A stretch of DNA of 64,000 nucleotides. Origin: Unio delphinus. Lineage: Eukaryota; Mollusca; Bivalvia; Unionida; Unionidae. The DNA is taken from contig JAQISU010000123.1 of NCBI GenBank assembly GCA_029339505.1, forward strand, positions 248,001 to 312,000. The letters run 5' to 3'. The position numbers and the translations under genes were made by a program. This document shows, piece by piece, positions 34,300 through 45,406 of the stretch. How positions within the stretch are numbered: position 1 is the stretch's first letter; each line of letters opens with the position of its first letter. Below the pieces are notes generated by a model, which did not search any database, was not told the origin of the DNA, and saw only the letters and a program-made list of their open reading frames with translations.

Positions 34300-35025
34300 A
34301 CATGATACATGATTTATCCGTTGTTAGATAATCGTTTCTGAAAATGGAGTTTCACCATGACTTTCTTTTTGGTGAATGAAATATTTTGTCCTTGATATCT
34401 TTTTATAGTAATGTTGACTGTGTCTAAATACGACTTACTGACGGGTAAATAGTGAGGATGTACAGAGGTCGTGGAATAATCCACTTTGAAAAGAAACACT
34501 CACAGCAACGGTACGGAGGCGTTTTCCACCACGTTGTACTCCACAACGTCGGAGTATACAAAAGTCAAATGTAATCCTTGGTTCGTTTCTATAAAAATAT
34601 CGAAAATATTTAGCAAGATCTGAGTTGCTGGGAATAACTTGTAATTTGTTTCTTTATTCTTATCTTCTTGAGGTCTTCACTCAAAATGTCATACAACTCA
34701 GCAATCGTGTTCACCAAATGTTGGCCGCTAAAATAATAGCCTCGTGAAATGATCAACCGATCGTTTTGCTTTGTAGTCCTGTGTTTTCATAGTCACCTTC
34801 AGTTGTGCGTTCATCTGAGTTTTGTTGCATTTGCTTGTCATCATTTTCGATTGTAAATGTGTTTTGATTTTCAGTGTTTATGATTTGTGTATTTAGACCA
34901 ACGGACTTGGTGATACAATGGGATGACCAGAGGTAATTTGGCCGTGAAACAGCACAATGTGTCTTTTGGGAAACACATCCATGGAAATATAACTGGGTAA
35001 TGTTAAGTAATATTGGTTGTACATA
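34300..35025 (-). pseudogene. Copy C: minor capsid (penton-like) protein, remnant
   Basis: Near 34935-35015 the minus strand reads a YYLTLPSYISMDVFP segment, matching the start of the element-B gene at 63812 (FYLTLPSDSSMEVFP). The rest down to about 34300 is broken by several stops; the frame 34314-34499 retains a beta-type stretch only. This allows the truncated gene at the window end to be identified with more confidence. Confidence 0.65.
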
Positions 35026-35054
35026 ATTCCAGAGTTCTGCTGTCCGAAGGGTCG

Positions 35055-35315
35055 CTAGAAGTTAGGGGAGTGTCCAAAAGATAATTATTATTTGGGTGAT
35101 GATTGGGAGAGTGACTGATAATTGGGCACAAGAATCTCGTTGTTACCGTTAGAGTATTTCAGGAAAGGAATGGGGAGAAGGTAACCGATGCAACTGCTCA
35201 GTAAAATGGGCGACAATCGTTTGTCTCCTTGTTATAAACTCAAATTGTCAATAGTAGCACCGATGACATAATAGACCACAAAGATTTGTCGGAAAAGATT
35301 GCTGTATTTAGGCAA
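35055..35315 (-). pseudogene. Copy C: small membrane protein, remnant
   Basis: The minus strand reads FVVYYVIGATIDNLSL and LLSSCIGYLLPIP, the two hydrophobic segments of the element-B gene at 63396-63815. Frameshifts follow. It is joined directly to the truncated integrase by a deletion. Confidence 0.7.
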
Positions 35316-35324
35316 ACCAGGAGC

Positions 35325-35925
35325 AGTAATATGTCGATATACTTCAGAGTGTGTTAATGCGTAACATATTCCCATATGCGTTCTTTCAAGGTGCTGGCTA
35401 AGTTTTCGGGATTCTCGGTGGTGAAATAATGAATGTCTCGTTTCTTTAATTTTATTTGGAAAGCTTGGTTCAGAATTTGGTGCCTTTGTCGGTTTGCCAA
35501 TGTGGAAGGTGACGATCGCTTTGTTTCAAAACCAGTTTGAGGGCTCGCACTAATTCACTACTCGATTTGGAAGTCAATGGCACGACCCAGGCAATTTGGA
35601 ATGAGTTCGATGACACAAAGCAAATAGTGTAGCCACGACTGTAGGTGGTCAAAGGAGAAACATCGGTTAAATCGGCTTGTCAGTGATGATTGATACCGTC
35701 CACACGGGTACGACTAATAATAAATTTTCATCGAATGAGTTTGTGTAAGTGTGTAAGGTGCATGTGACTTCTTGTAACCATCATTGCACTTGAAGTAAGC
35801 GGGCACTTTCGAGTCGGGTTTTGTCAGCAGGATACAATTTCTGAACTCCTCCGTATTCCGCAGGATGGGATGAATGGTAGTAAATACTGGCTAACACATT
35901 CTCCATCAGGACTTGTTTCTTTTTT
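35325..35925 (-). pseudogene. Copy C: integrase, remnant lacking C-terminus and chromodomain
   Basis: The N-terminal frame at 35781-36014 contains NVLASIYYHSSHPAEYGG and LYPADKTRLESARL, matching the start at 62278 in element B. The core frame 35470-35652 contains the TYSRGYTICFVSSNSFQIAW region and HWQTDKGTKF with the second catalytic Asp. The frame degrades towards TLKYID at about 35335, after which about 600 bp (core end, chromodomain) are missing relative to element B. Confidence 0.8.
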
Positions 35926-36375
35926 AATGTCACCCACTCTTCACGTGTGCTTCTCTGGATGGGATATTTTGGTAGTTTGGAAATGGCCCTATGCGCCTCT
36001 TCTTCGTCATGCATCTGTGGGGCTGCATCTGCCTGGTCACTGGGTATGTTATTGGGTATGCACTTTTCATCAGGGCCTTAAAATCTTTCAGAGTTGGTCG
36101 AACTGTTTGGTTTAAAGCTTTATGGTGAAAGAGTCGTTGCAACCCTAGACCGTACCGTTGCGATTTTTTCCGTTTGTGAGAAATTGCTTTGATCTACCAA
36201 CAATTGAAAATTGTATTGCAACTGTGTCATCTCCGACCAAAAGTGAATTATGGGTAAATGCGGTGTTTGTTGTTCTTGCCGACAATGGAATTCCATTCAT
36301 CGTTTGTAAGGCACTCAAGTCAGTTTTCGTCCTTCCATCAGATGCCAAAGGTCAAGTCTGAGTTCCTTCCACCGC
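35926..36375 (-). pseudogene. Copy C: counterpart of the 229-aa protein at 61580
   Basis: Frames 36145-36348 (DGRTKTDLSALQTMNGIP) and 35930-36142 (MQRLFHHKALNQTVRPTLKD, then FKALMKSA) match residues 1-60 and 70-95 of the element-B protein. The Pro-rich C-terminal half is mostly gone. Confidence 0.7.
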
Positions 36376-36892
36376 AAACCTTCCTTTTATCTTCTTGGTC
36401 CTTTTCTGTCTTGCTCCCATGAGTCCTCCTAGCAATGTTCTCCATACTCATTTCAACAAGGGTCCTAACAATATGGGCAAATTTCCTCTGTGTTGGACCA
36501 ACACTTTTCTTTTGACGAATGTGTATTTTGTTCTGGATAATTTAGCGAAGAACTTGTCGATGCTTCCCTTTGCATTCTTTATGATGTGGAGACAAAGGTA
36601 TAGTATCTTTCAAGACATTCAGGCAACACACGATATCGACTATGTCTTTCCATAATGTTTGATTGAGTTGTTTTCGCATTGGCGGTAGGCTTTGGACAGA
36701 ACGGATAACACGTGAGAAATTGCTTTGATCTACCAACAATCGAAAATTGTATTGCAACTGTGTCATCTCCGTCAAATGTGAATTATGGGTAAATTGGCTA
36801 AATGAGGAGGCAGTTCTTTTCTTTTCTTTACTGTGGGGGTAAAAGAGGGATGACATGGAGGGGGTGACATCTTTGTTGGTTCGGAGCACCAA
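36376..36892 (-). pseudogene. Copy C: counterpart of the 139-aa core protein at 61112, with a duplicated piece
   Basis: Frame 36542-36892 contains RVIRSVQSLPPMRKQLNQTL and CLNVLKDTIPLSPHHKECKG, matching LSKASPPMRKQ and the CLNVLKGTIPLSPHQKKC segment of element B. A piece of the neighbouring gene (NFRLLVDQ) is duplicated inside it at about 36715-36790, as the same 50-bp segment also occurs at 36180-36240. Confidence 0.7.
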
Positions 36893-36924
36893 AACACTGA
36901 TACTTATCGTCTGGTATAGGTCTT

Positions 36925-37800
36925 TTCTTTAATTGCGGAATGCGTAGCCACTGATTTTCTTTACGTCGTATCAAATTGACAACAGGCATAACACGTCGTG
37001 GAGGACTTCACAACAGACTTATTCGGGACAATTCTTGCTTAGATAAATCCAGTAAACCCTGTAACATACCCGATTATCTATTGGACTTTGATTTTGGGGA
37101 CAGGTCCTTTGTGATTAAATGCCACTGAGGTTAAAGAGGAGGAGGGTGTCACCGATAGAAGATATGTTCCTAGAGATAAAGGTTTATGTTTGTTCATCAA
37201 AGGGGGGGGGAGAACTGGTGTCAAATTAGCTTTGAATGGCATCTCTAGCAAAGGGGAAGAGGAAGAACCTGATGCTGCTGGAGACGTGGTCATCGTCGCT
37301 GGAGGTCGTAATTTGAGAATGTAAGATTGCACCCGGACTGTAGTGTCTCTCTTGCGAAAATACGTTGCTTTCTGGGGTATTTTCTAAGGGATTATCTTTT
37401 TCTTTTTCTAGGGACTTTTCTTTTTCTGGAGCTTTGACCTGGTCTTAACACCACTTCCATCTTCCTTCTGGGTACGTTTGGGTCGGGGAGTGGCCTTTTC
37501 TTGGGGACGACTATAAGGCATAGGGATCTTATTTAAGAGGGGGCCAATTATGACACCTTCTATAGAACCGCTGTCTCCAGGTTTCAAAATGATTTGCTTT
37601 TTAGTTTGAGTGTCGATGCGGTGATCGATCAGTTGCGTCAAGGCTACATTGTTTCAGTCAAGAAGCGTTTGGTTTGATGAGGAATGAGTATAATGCCTTG
37701 CAATACTTGACGTGCTGTCACTGTAAACCATTGTAAGACTTCTTTGAGACTGGCTTCTAGGACACGAGCACGAAATTGTGGATGTTTTGCGCAACTTATT
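36925..37800 (-). pseudogene. Copy C: counterpart of the 299-aa basic protein at 59779
   Basis: Minus-strand frames 37408-37641 (IDHRIDTQTKKQIILKPGDS) and 37078-37332 (LEMPFKANLTPVLPP) match residues 75-120 and 190-240 of the element-B protein. Several frameshifts and a poly-C run near 37203 interrupt it. Confidence 0.75.
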
Positions 37801-37990
37801 GCCACAATTTGTATTAACACACAATTGACAAATTCGGTTTTACCCTAATTGCTGGGTTTAGGAAGTAACATGTTAAAGAGATGGCGAAAATTCAAGGCTT
37901 CCCAGCTGGTAGGATATACGTTTTCGCCGACGATTTTGAAAGTAGAGGGAGAAGGAGGGAGCAAAGACAGCAGTGGTAGCCATAGGTGAC
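37801..37990 (-). pseudogene. Copy C: packaging ATPase N-terminus only
   Basis: The minus strand reads STFKIVGENVYPTSWEALNF and then a P-loop in which a stop codon replaces one position before GKTEFV. It corresponds to about the first 60 residues of the gene at 58978; the rest is deleted. Confidence 0.7.
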
Positions 37991-38215
37991 TTTTTAAACG
38001 AAGACTGACAAGGCAAGAGTGTTTATACTTTTTCAGGACACGTTTATTTCAATCCCTTTTTACAATGGAACACGAGAGACAAATATGAATAAAGGTCAAC
38101 TACTCAAGTACGTCGATAAAATACACATCAAAACGATCGAAGTGGAATTTAAACAAGTCACTGTACATTTTTTTGTAACAAGAGTGTGGTATGTAATGTT
38201 CTTAAAGTCTCTGCA

Positions 38216-38895
38216 TCAAATGGCATAGTCACAGATCAGCCAATATGGAATGGTCTTTCGGGGATGTCCATGTCCATGACTGTCTGGTAGTGACAATGAA
38301 CTATCGGTCTTTGACGTTTTCCATTTTAAATGCTGAGCAATATCAATGTGTCCGTATGGTAAAGTGATGTGATTAAGAAGCCGTACTAGCTTGTGGTACA
38401 CGATTTGATACAGTTTTCTTAAGGTCGACAGAAGATTTCGTGTGCGGCTTAACGTAATATTGTGAGGCTCGTAGGTGATCACTTTAAATTTATCTGGAGA
38501 CTGCAAGAGTTCTTTCAATATCCCAAAAGTAAACACTAACACACTTTTCTGTGAAGGCGCGTTCTTCTCAGGTGTGCTGGTTGGTCTTGATTACACGTCT
38601 TGGCATAGGTACGGCACAAAGGAAACATAAGTTTTCCTTGGCAATTGTAAAGTAAAACGGAATGGTACAAGTCGGGGGGAGGGGGGGGCAAGACTTAACA
38701 CTTAATTAATCCTTCGTATCGTCGATTGTTGTCTAGGTCGATGTGTTTCCACGGCAAATACGGATGCCCTGAAAAAAGTGACGAAATCTGCACACGTAAG
38801 GATACAGGGTACACACGTCCAAGTATTTGATGTTTGCTATACCACACCGACGAGGAGAAAGGAGAAGAAATCAAATGTCTCGTCTTAAGAATCAT
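38216..38895 (-). pseudogene. Copy C: PolB remnant with palm deleted
   Basis: The frame 38695-38895 corresponds to the motif A area of element B (HIDLDNNRRYEGLIKC against HIDLDHIRQYEGLIKC). The frame 38216-38542 corresponds to the C-terminus (YQIVYHKLVRLLNHITLPYG against YQIVYQKRVRLPNHFTLPYG). The roughly 800 bp between, with motifs B and C, are missing. Non-functional. Confidence 0.8.
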
Positions 38896-38944
38896 TTCTT
38901 AAATTATTTTTGTGTATATATTCCTGTTATCTCAGTGTGTCTTG

Positions 38945-39235
38945 GAAAAATCATGTATCGAAGTAGCTCCCATGTTTCGACATAGCTCTCGTGTCTCGAC
39001 GTAACTCTAATGTATCGACGATGCTTTCGGGTCTCGACGTAGCTCCCATGTCTCGACATAGCTCTCATGTCTCGACGTAACTCTCATGTCTCGAAGTAGC
39101 TCTCATGCCTCGATGTAGCTCTAAAGTATCGACGAAGCTCTCATGTCTCCACATAGCTCTCTTATCTCGACATAGTTCTCGTGTCAAGACGTAGCTCTTT
39201 TGTCTCGACGAAGAGCTCATGTTTCGACATCATCC
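38945..39235. repeat. Minisatellite, unit of about 20 bp
   Basis: About fourteen degenerate copies of a unit like TCTCGACGTAGCTCTCATG. It starts just beyond the broken end of copy C. No spacers. Confidence 0.9.
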
Positions 39236-39497
39236 AATCAAAGATATAAATGCCAATTAACCAATCATTATGAGATTTTCTCTCAGAGATGACTTTTTTC
39301 TTCTTCATATCATATTTATAATGTGTGATTTAAGTATTATTCGACCGGTACTAAAACAAAAGCTTTTACTATTTACCGTATCGTACGTTTGATATTTTGC
39401 TTTAATTCACTCAGTAATTTAGATGTGAATGACATTTGTACAGTGGGATGGACTTAGGAATATATTTGTTGCACTAAATCATCCAGTAATTTTGTTT

Positions 39498-39547
<50 letters not shown>

Positions 39548-39642
39548 CTAACATCTTTGCAAATTATGTGTGTGATAGTTTATTGTAAAATCTTAAAATT
39601 CTTATCAACTTTACTTTTCTTCTGTAAAATACACGTCTAAAT
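39236..39642. other. Intronic DNA with short (TA)n tract
   Basis: AT-rich, with (TA)n at about 39503-39545; no gene seen. Confidence 0.5.
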
Positions 39643-39960
39643 CAGGGGTCTCAAACTCAAACCACCCTGAGGGCCGGATGGGGACATTTTGAATCGCCCA
39701 AAGGCCGCACCACCTTTGTTATCTCTCATGACACCTTGTCAGGCCAATCATTTTGCGGTCCACGAGCCGCGTGTGTCAGACATTAGGGGTCTCAAACACA
39801 CGGCCCGGGGTCACATGCGTCCCGCCAAGCTGTATCCTGTGGTCCACAGAACGATTGGCGTTACAAGGTGTCATGAGAGCTAACAAAGGTGGTGCGGCCC
39901 TTGGGCCATCGAAAATGCCCTTCTGGGGCTCTCGGGGCGGGGTGAGTTTGAGACCCCTTG
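39643..39960. mobile_element. hAT-like fold-back MITE
   Basis: The ends are CAGGGGTCTCAAACTC and, inverted, GAGTTTGAGACCCCTTG. Both halves contain matching inverted stretches (CGCACCACCTTTGTTA/TAACAAAGGTGGTGCG; TCATGACACCTTGT/ACAAGGTGTCATGA), so the whole 318 bp can fold on itself. The CAGGGGTCTCAAAC terminus resembles hAT-superfamily ends. No exact 8-bp target duplication is visible, so the boundary may be off by a base or mutated. No coding capacity. Confidence 0.75.
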
Positions 39961-40880
39961 TCAAAATTAATATTTTGTGTCGCAATAAATGACAGGAGAG
40001 TCTACAGATCTGTTCCCTAACTTGTGGAGTCTTATTTAAACGGATGACTCGACCTAATGTTATCAAAATGACAAAGAGTAAAAAATCCTCGTGCTCAAAT
40101 AATAAAAAAAAGCAAAACAAACAAACCCCAAACAAACAGAAAAGCTCAAAAATAAATAGTGCCAACAAAAACAACTTCGCATATATTATTTCATGGTAAG
40201 ATTATAAAGATTTAACACATTAACCCTTGGAGGTTTTTGCTGTTTTCGCATGAAATGCGAGTAGGAAACACATTTTGGGGACTATTTCTAAATACATCGT
40301 AATCCATCGATTTCCAAACAATAATCTGTTAGACAAATGGTTACTAATGATACAGAAAATGTTTTTCATTGGTTAGTTTGCTGGCGCATGAGCAAAAGTA
40401 CAAAAATCGGCTTTTTTTTTTTTTTTTTTTTTTCTTAACGGACCCATAATTCTTGTATGTAGAAGACTCTTTATTCAAAATGTCCACCTTATCCTACTTT
40501 TTGCACAGGCTCACCTGTCTGTGTGCGTCTCAGACCGGTCTGCCGTAGATCTGAGGTCATAAAGTCTAAAATCTGGACACAAATTCGGAACCCGACCATG
40601 GGCGATTTTTGGGTTAAAAAAAAAAAAACGGGTCCAAAAACTTCGGTTTTTCCCTCTGTATTTTGTAATACAATTATTATGTCCAGATTACTTGCTATCA
40701 TTGTAGAGCTACATCTGTCTACTTTTCAATGATACCACCCACTTTAGTGTATCATGCATGACCTTGACGCTACAGACCTTGGAAGTAGGCTACTACCTCA
40801 TACCCGGTAAAGTCGTCGCTAGGGGATAATGTGTTTAAAGAAGCTTTTAAGATTAAAGTTGGTATCTCTACATATCTAAC
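39961..40880. other. Stretch without recognisable gene
   Basis: Intronic DNA with a poly-T run (about 40411-40433) and a poly-A run near 40617-40629. Short frames here lack any support. Confidence 0.5.
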
Positions 40881-41185
40881 CGCTCCGTGGCCTAGTGGTT
40901 GAAGCGTCCGCCGCGGAAGCGGGATGTCGTGGGTTCAATCCACGGCCGAGTCGTACAAAAGACTTTAAAAAATGGTAAGCTTGGCGCTCAGCATTAAGAG
41001 GTTAGTGTTAGGACTGGTCGGCCTAGTGTCAGGATAATGTGACTGGGTGAGACATCATGCTACATGTCTGCGGCATGATGCCCCAGTGCTAGAAATCACT
41101 ATAAACTTCCTCACTGCAAACATCGTATCGATATGACTGAAAAATTGTTAAAGCTACGTTAGAAATCCTAATCAAACAAACAAAT
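40881..41185 (+). repeat. tRNA-derived SINE, family 1, copy 2
   Basis: Same head (CTAGTGGTTGAAGCGTC A box, GGTTCAATCC B box), body (GTCAGGATAATGTGACTGGG) and AATCAAACAAACAAA tail as the copy at 2791. It has an extra 20-bp duplication around GCATGATGCC. Confidence 0.85.
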
Positions 41186-41920
41186 ATACATATAAAACAA
41201 AATTAAATGATAATTTAGTATAGTTTTAAACTAGATTTCAAATATGGTTCCGTAAGTCTGGGCCCGTGACCTCTGATCCTGAACTTGTGTTGTGTATATG
41301 TATATGCATGACCAAGCATACATTAACATCGGTTTGTTTGCAACCTGCCATGTACCATCAATTCATGATGTGGCAGATTTATTATCAAACTTTGGTGAGT
41401 AGCAACTGTTTGAAATTTATAGAGATCAATGCTTTGCAAAATATATGAATAAAAAAATAAAAAAAAAATAAAAATAAATAAATAAATAAAAGTGTTACAA
41501 AGGAGGAATCTGTTTTTGGTTATCTTGAGAATATTTCTCGACTGAAATGATGATACATCTCTGTGGTTTTACTGAATATCTTCAGTATAATTAAAAAAAC
41601 TAATTTAAGGGATTATTTTCCTCGTCTACACAACGGATGTGGAAATCTAAGCCAGTGTTATGTTTTTACATGAAAACAGTACGTGATGTCTGTACTTACT
41701 TATAAATCCAGTCAAATTGCAGCCAACAAACATAGCACCTGTAGGGTCCATGCTATTTTTATTTTTTGTACTGATTACTCTGACAAACAGCACAATGTTC
41801 CGGCAGATCCGTGTTTTGTAGTTGGACTCGTATTATAAGTATATACGGTAACTCTTCTATTTCATATATTGTTTTCTTTCATGTAACTGTCACCTTGTAT
41901 TTTACAATTTTACATTATAG

Positions 41921-42098
41921 ATGATACTAATGAATTTGAAGACGAAACAACCGACGGGAGAACTAATGTGACCACCTTTGGAATTGCTACCCCTAAACCA
42001 TGGAGTGAAGCCAGTAAATTTCCTGTGATATTTTTCTCGTCTCTATCACTAGTCATTCTGTGTATATGTGCTGCAGGACTCAGTACTTGCGTCAGAAA
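41921..42098 (+). CDS. Host gene, exon 2: ectodomain stalk and transmembrane segment
   Basis: Bounded by TTTTACATTATAG| at 41920 and |GTAAGT at 42099, both near-consensus. The frame that fits exon 1 (phase 1) is open and encodes an acidic, Thr-rich stalk (DDTNEFEDETTDGRTNVTTF with an N-glycosylation site NVT), then a hydrophobic span FPVIFFSSLSLVILCICAAG and a basic Cys-containing stop-transfer region. It ends in phase 2, matching exon 3. Topology: single-pass type I membrane protein. Confidence 0.75.
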
Positions 42099-42715
42099 GT
42101 AAGTCAACACAATTAATCCACACCTGCCGTTACATGCCCCAGAATCCTTCTCGTCCTTCCTGTTTGAATTATGCATAATATAGGGAAACATTTTCCTCTT
42201 GAAAAAGAAATGGAAGAGAACACATTTTAACATGATAGCAGTAAGAGTTCAGTTTTAAAGTTGGCCCAGTAATGGTATCACGGTACCAATTGTTTTTCCA
42301 TAGACGTCAATGCTAATATTTTGTGAAATAAATATACTTTCTATCCTACTTCAGTATGTACGTCACACACTCTCGCAGAGAACAGTCTTAGATTGTCAAT
42401 TTGACAGGGACAAAACAGGTACTCCAGTGCATTTAAGAGAGATAACTCCTGTTAGAACTAGACAGCGGTAAGAGTTATCTAGTCACAACAGTCCCAGTTT
42501 CACCCATGTGTCTCACATTTTTTTTTTTAAAAATCATAACAAAATACAAAATATGATCTAGATATGAATTAACGTAATCTCACGTGTTGCAAAGAGGCTT
42601 AACTTTTTAAAAGCCTAACAGAAAGAACAACTCTGACATAATGCATCAATCACAGCTAGTGTTGGTGTTTATTTCTGAATGCACTGTTCCATACACCTGG
42701 GGATGTACAGTTGAT
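42099..42715. other. Start of intron 2, no feature
   Basis: Non-coding DNA; nothing recognised. Confidence 0.5.
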
Positions 42716-42724
42716 GCCGTTATA

Positions 42725-44290
42725 CCTATAACTGAGAGCAGAATTGTAAGGTTAGTCTCGTGATACTGAGAGCAGAATTGTAAGGTTAGTCTCGTGATAA
42801 TGAGAGTAGAATTGTAAGGTTAGTCTCGTGATAATGAGAGTAGAATTTTAAGGTTAGTCTCGTGATACTGAGAGGAAAATTTAAGTTAGTCTCGTGATGC
42901 TGAAAGCAGAATTGTAAGGTTAGTTGCGTGATACTAAGAGGAAAATTTAAGTTAGTCTCGTGATGCTGAAAGCAGAATTGTAAGGTTAGTTTCGTGATAC
43001 TAAGAGGAAAATTTAAGTTAGTCTCGTGATAATGAGAGCAGAATTGTAAGGTTAGTCTCGTGATAATGAGAGTAGAATTGTAAGGTTAGTCTCGTGATAA
43101 TGAGAGTAGAATTTTAAGGTTAGTCTCGTGATACTGAGAGGAAAATTTAAGTTAGTCTCGTGATGCTGAAAGGAGAATTGTAAGGTTAGTTGCGTGATAC
43201 TAAGAGGAAAATTTAAGTTAGTCTCGTGATGCTGAAAGCAGAATTATAAGGTTAGTTTCGTGATACTAAGAGGAAAATTTAAGTTAGTCTCGTGATGCTG
43301 AAAGGAGAATTGTAAGGTTAGTTTCGTGATACTAAGAGGAAAATTTAAGTTAGTCTCGTGATGCTGAAAACAGAATTGTAAGGTTAGTTGCGTGATACTA
43401 AGAGGAAAATTTAAGTTAGTCTCGTGATGCTGAAAGCAGAATTGTAAGGTTAGTTTCGTGATACTAAGAGGAAAATTTAAGTTAGTCTCGTGATAATGAG
43501 AGCAGAATTGTAAGGTTAGTCTCGTGATAATGAGAGTAGAATTGTAAGGTTAGTCTCGTGATAATGAGAGTAGAATTTTAAGGTTAGTCTCGTGATACTA
43601 AGAGGAAAATTTAAGTTAGTCTCGTGATGCTGAAAGCAGAATTGTAAGGTTAGTTGCGTGATACAAAGAGGAAAATTTAAGTTAGTCTCGTGATGCTGAA
43701 AGCAGAATTGTAAGGTTAGTTTCGTGATACTAAGAGGAAAATTTAAGTTAGTCTCGTGATAATGAGAGCAGAATTGTAAGGTTAGTCTCGTGATAATGAG
43801 AGTAGAATTGTAAGGTTAGTCTCGTGATAATGAGAGTAGAATTTTAAGGTTAGTTGCGTGATACTGAGAGGAAAATTTAAGTTAGTCTCGTGATGCTGAA
43901 AGGAGAATTGTAAGGTTAGTTGCGTGATACTAAGAGGAAAATTTAAGTTAGTCTCGTGATGCTGAAAGCAGAATTGTAAGGTTAGTTTCGTGATACTAAG
44001 AGGAAAATTTAAGTTAGTCTCGTGATAATGAGAGTAGAATTTTAAGGTTAGTCTCGTGATACTGAGAAGAAAATTTAAATTAGTCTCGTGATGCTGAAAG
44101 GAGAACTTTAAAGTTAGCCTCGTGATCTGACGGGAATTTTGAGTTAGTCTCATGATGCTTATAGAAGAATTGTAAGGTTAGTCTCGTCATGCTGGGAAGA
44201 AATGTAAAAGCTAGTCTCGCTCTCAGAGGAGAATTTCAAGGTTAGCCTCGTGATGCTGAGAGAGGAATTTTAATGTTAGTTCTGTGTTGC
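42725..44290. repeat. Higher-order minisatellite in intron 2, units of 32-35 bp
   Basis: Two unit types alternate: one like GAGAGCAGAATTGTAAGG plus TTAGTCTCGTGATA, and a shorter one like AAGAGGAAAATTTAAG plus TTAGTCTCGTGATG. Blocks of several units are themselves repeated (a characteristic pair of units recurs at about 43028, 43491 and 43759), so it has a higher-order structure. The 3' end units are degenerate. The 123-codon minus-strand frame through it is an artefact. Confidence 0.93.
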
Positions 44291-44983
44291 CGAGAAGGAA
44301 ATTCGTACGATTTGTTAAAGTGTTATTTCAAAACTTTTCGATATCAGATCATATCTGATACAACGAAGAAAATGGCCTCCTGAAATTACTTCCGATGCAT
44401 TTTTTTCCTCGTGTGGAACGGTTGTATCAATGTTGTAAGCACTACGATAGCATGTAAGACCGTGAGAATCGATTATCAAACGTACTAAATCTTATCTTGT
44501 TTTAATTGCTATGGAGTACAACCAAGCGACATTGCGTTAGTATATGAAATTGTAATTAGTTTTAGTGTAGATTTTTAGCAATGCCTTTATCTTTCATTAC
44601 ATGCAATGTTCATCATTCAAACTTGTCCAAGTTAGACCCGTACGAAGCATTGCATATGATTTGCATGAATTTAGATAAAAGAGTAGATCTTCACATGCTG
44701 CATTCTCAATCGCGTTAATTGTACACAGCGATGGGAACCAATGCCGGAGAGAACCCGCATTATAGTTTACTGTAAGAATATTGACAACAGAAAATACAGG
44801 TCCCGGGCAGTCTTTCTTAAACTACATGCTACTAAAGGCTTCCTCCATTGTTGGGTAACCCTCCATCATTGGCAGTCATTCTTATACTACACGCTACTAT
44901 AGGCTTCCTCCATTGATGGGTAACCCTTCTTCATTGTTAATGTTTTAGATTTTATCTTCAATTTATGATTTTGTCTCTGACAG

Positions 44984-45269
44984 AGCAAGAGCCAACGCGA
45001 GGCCGGGAAGGAGAGGTCCGCCCGAACTAAGTATGGTGTTTTCTGTGGTTTTGGATCAGCGCCTATCCGAATCCCTCAGGAGCTACAATGAGAGAAACAT
45101 AGAAATAGACTCTGGGATAACACCATATGAGATTAAGTTACCAATGCCACCGCCATATGAAGAAATAAACACTTTTGAGCAGAAACCGGAAGATCTTCCG
45201 CCATCTTACAGCGATTCAATCAAAAACAGTATTTTTGCTGATACAATAAATGATAATAGACATGCATGA
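44984..45269 (+). CDS. Host gene, exon 3: cytoplasmic tail with PPxY motifs
   Basis: Acceptor TTTTGTCTCTGACAG| at 44983. The frame follows exon 2 in phase and is open to TGA at 45267. It encodes a basic juxtamembrane part (ARPGRRGPPELS), and then PMPPPYEEIN and DLPPSYSDS, two PPxY motifs that bind WW domains such as those of Nedd4-type ubiquitin ligases. The joined protein would be 183 aa. Small type I membrane proteins with tandem PPxY tails often serve as adaptors for ligases or endocytic sorting. I do not recognise an orthologue. Confidence 0.75.
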
Positions 45270-45364
45270 ATAATATTTTTGGCTTGATACAACATTACCA
45301 GCTTTCTTGTAAACATTTTTTTTAAATATTATTTTTCCACATCGTAAGGAATATTCTGAAAAAA

Positions 45365-45368
<4 letters not shown>

Positions 45369-45406
<38 letters not shown>
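45369..45406. repeat. (GA)n microsatellite
   Basis: (GA)n of about 32 bp followed by a short G run, in the 3' flank of the host gene. Confidence 0.9.

Larger units (their letters stand above)
33996..38900 (-). mobile_element. Copy C: decayed, internally deleted lineage-B Maverick
   Basis: Reading the minus strand from 38895 to 34000 gives remnants of lineage-B genes in the same order as 55.7-64 kb of element B: PolB, ATPase, 299-aa basic protein, 139-aa core protein, 229-aa protein, integrase, membrane protein, minor capsid protein and a further gene. Large deletions remove the BIR and small-ORF region, the pX-like gene, most of the ATPase and the integrase C-terminus. No TIR was found at either end. 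It is oriented opposite to elements A and B. Confidence 0.85.

Noticed and set aside
39643..40174. Frames on both strands over the fold-back MITE
   Set aside because: They follow from the inverted repeat structure and have no coding features.
41262..41395. Additional exon of the host gene ending at a GTGAGT donor
   Set aside because: Its frame and phase do not fit between exon 1 and exon 2, and the acceptor side is poor; exons 1 and 2 join directly in phase.
42725..44290. Regular repeats as a possible CRISPR-like array, and a 123-codon minus-strand frame through them
   Set aside because: Units are contiguous and there are no unique spacers. The frame exists only because the unit length permits it. 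The organism is an animal.
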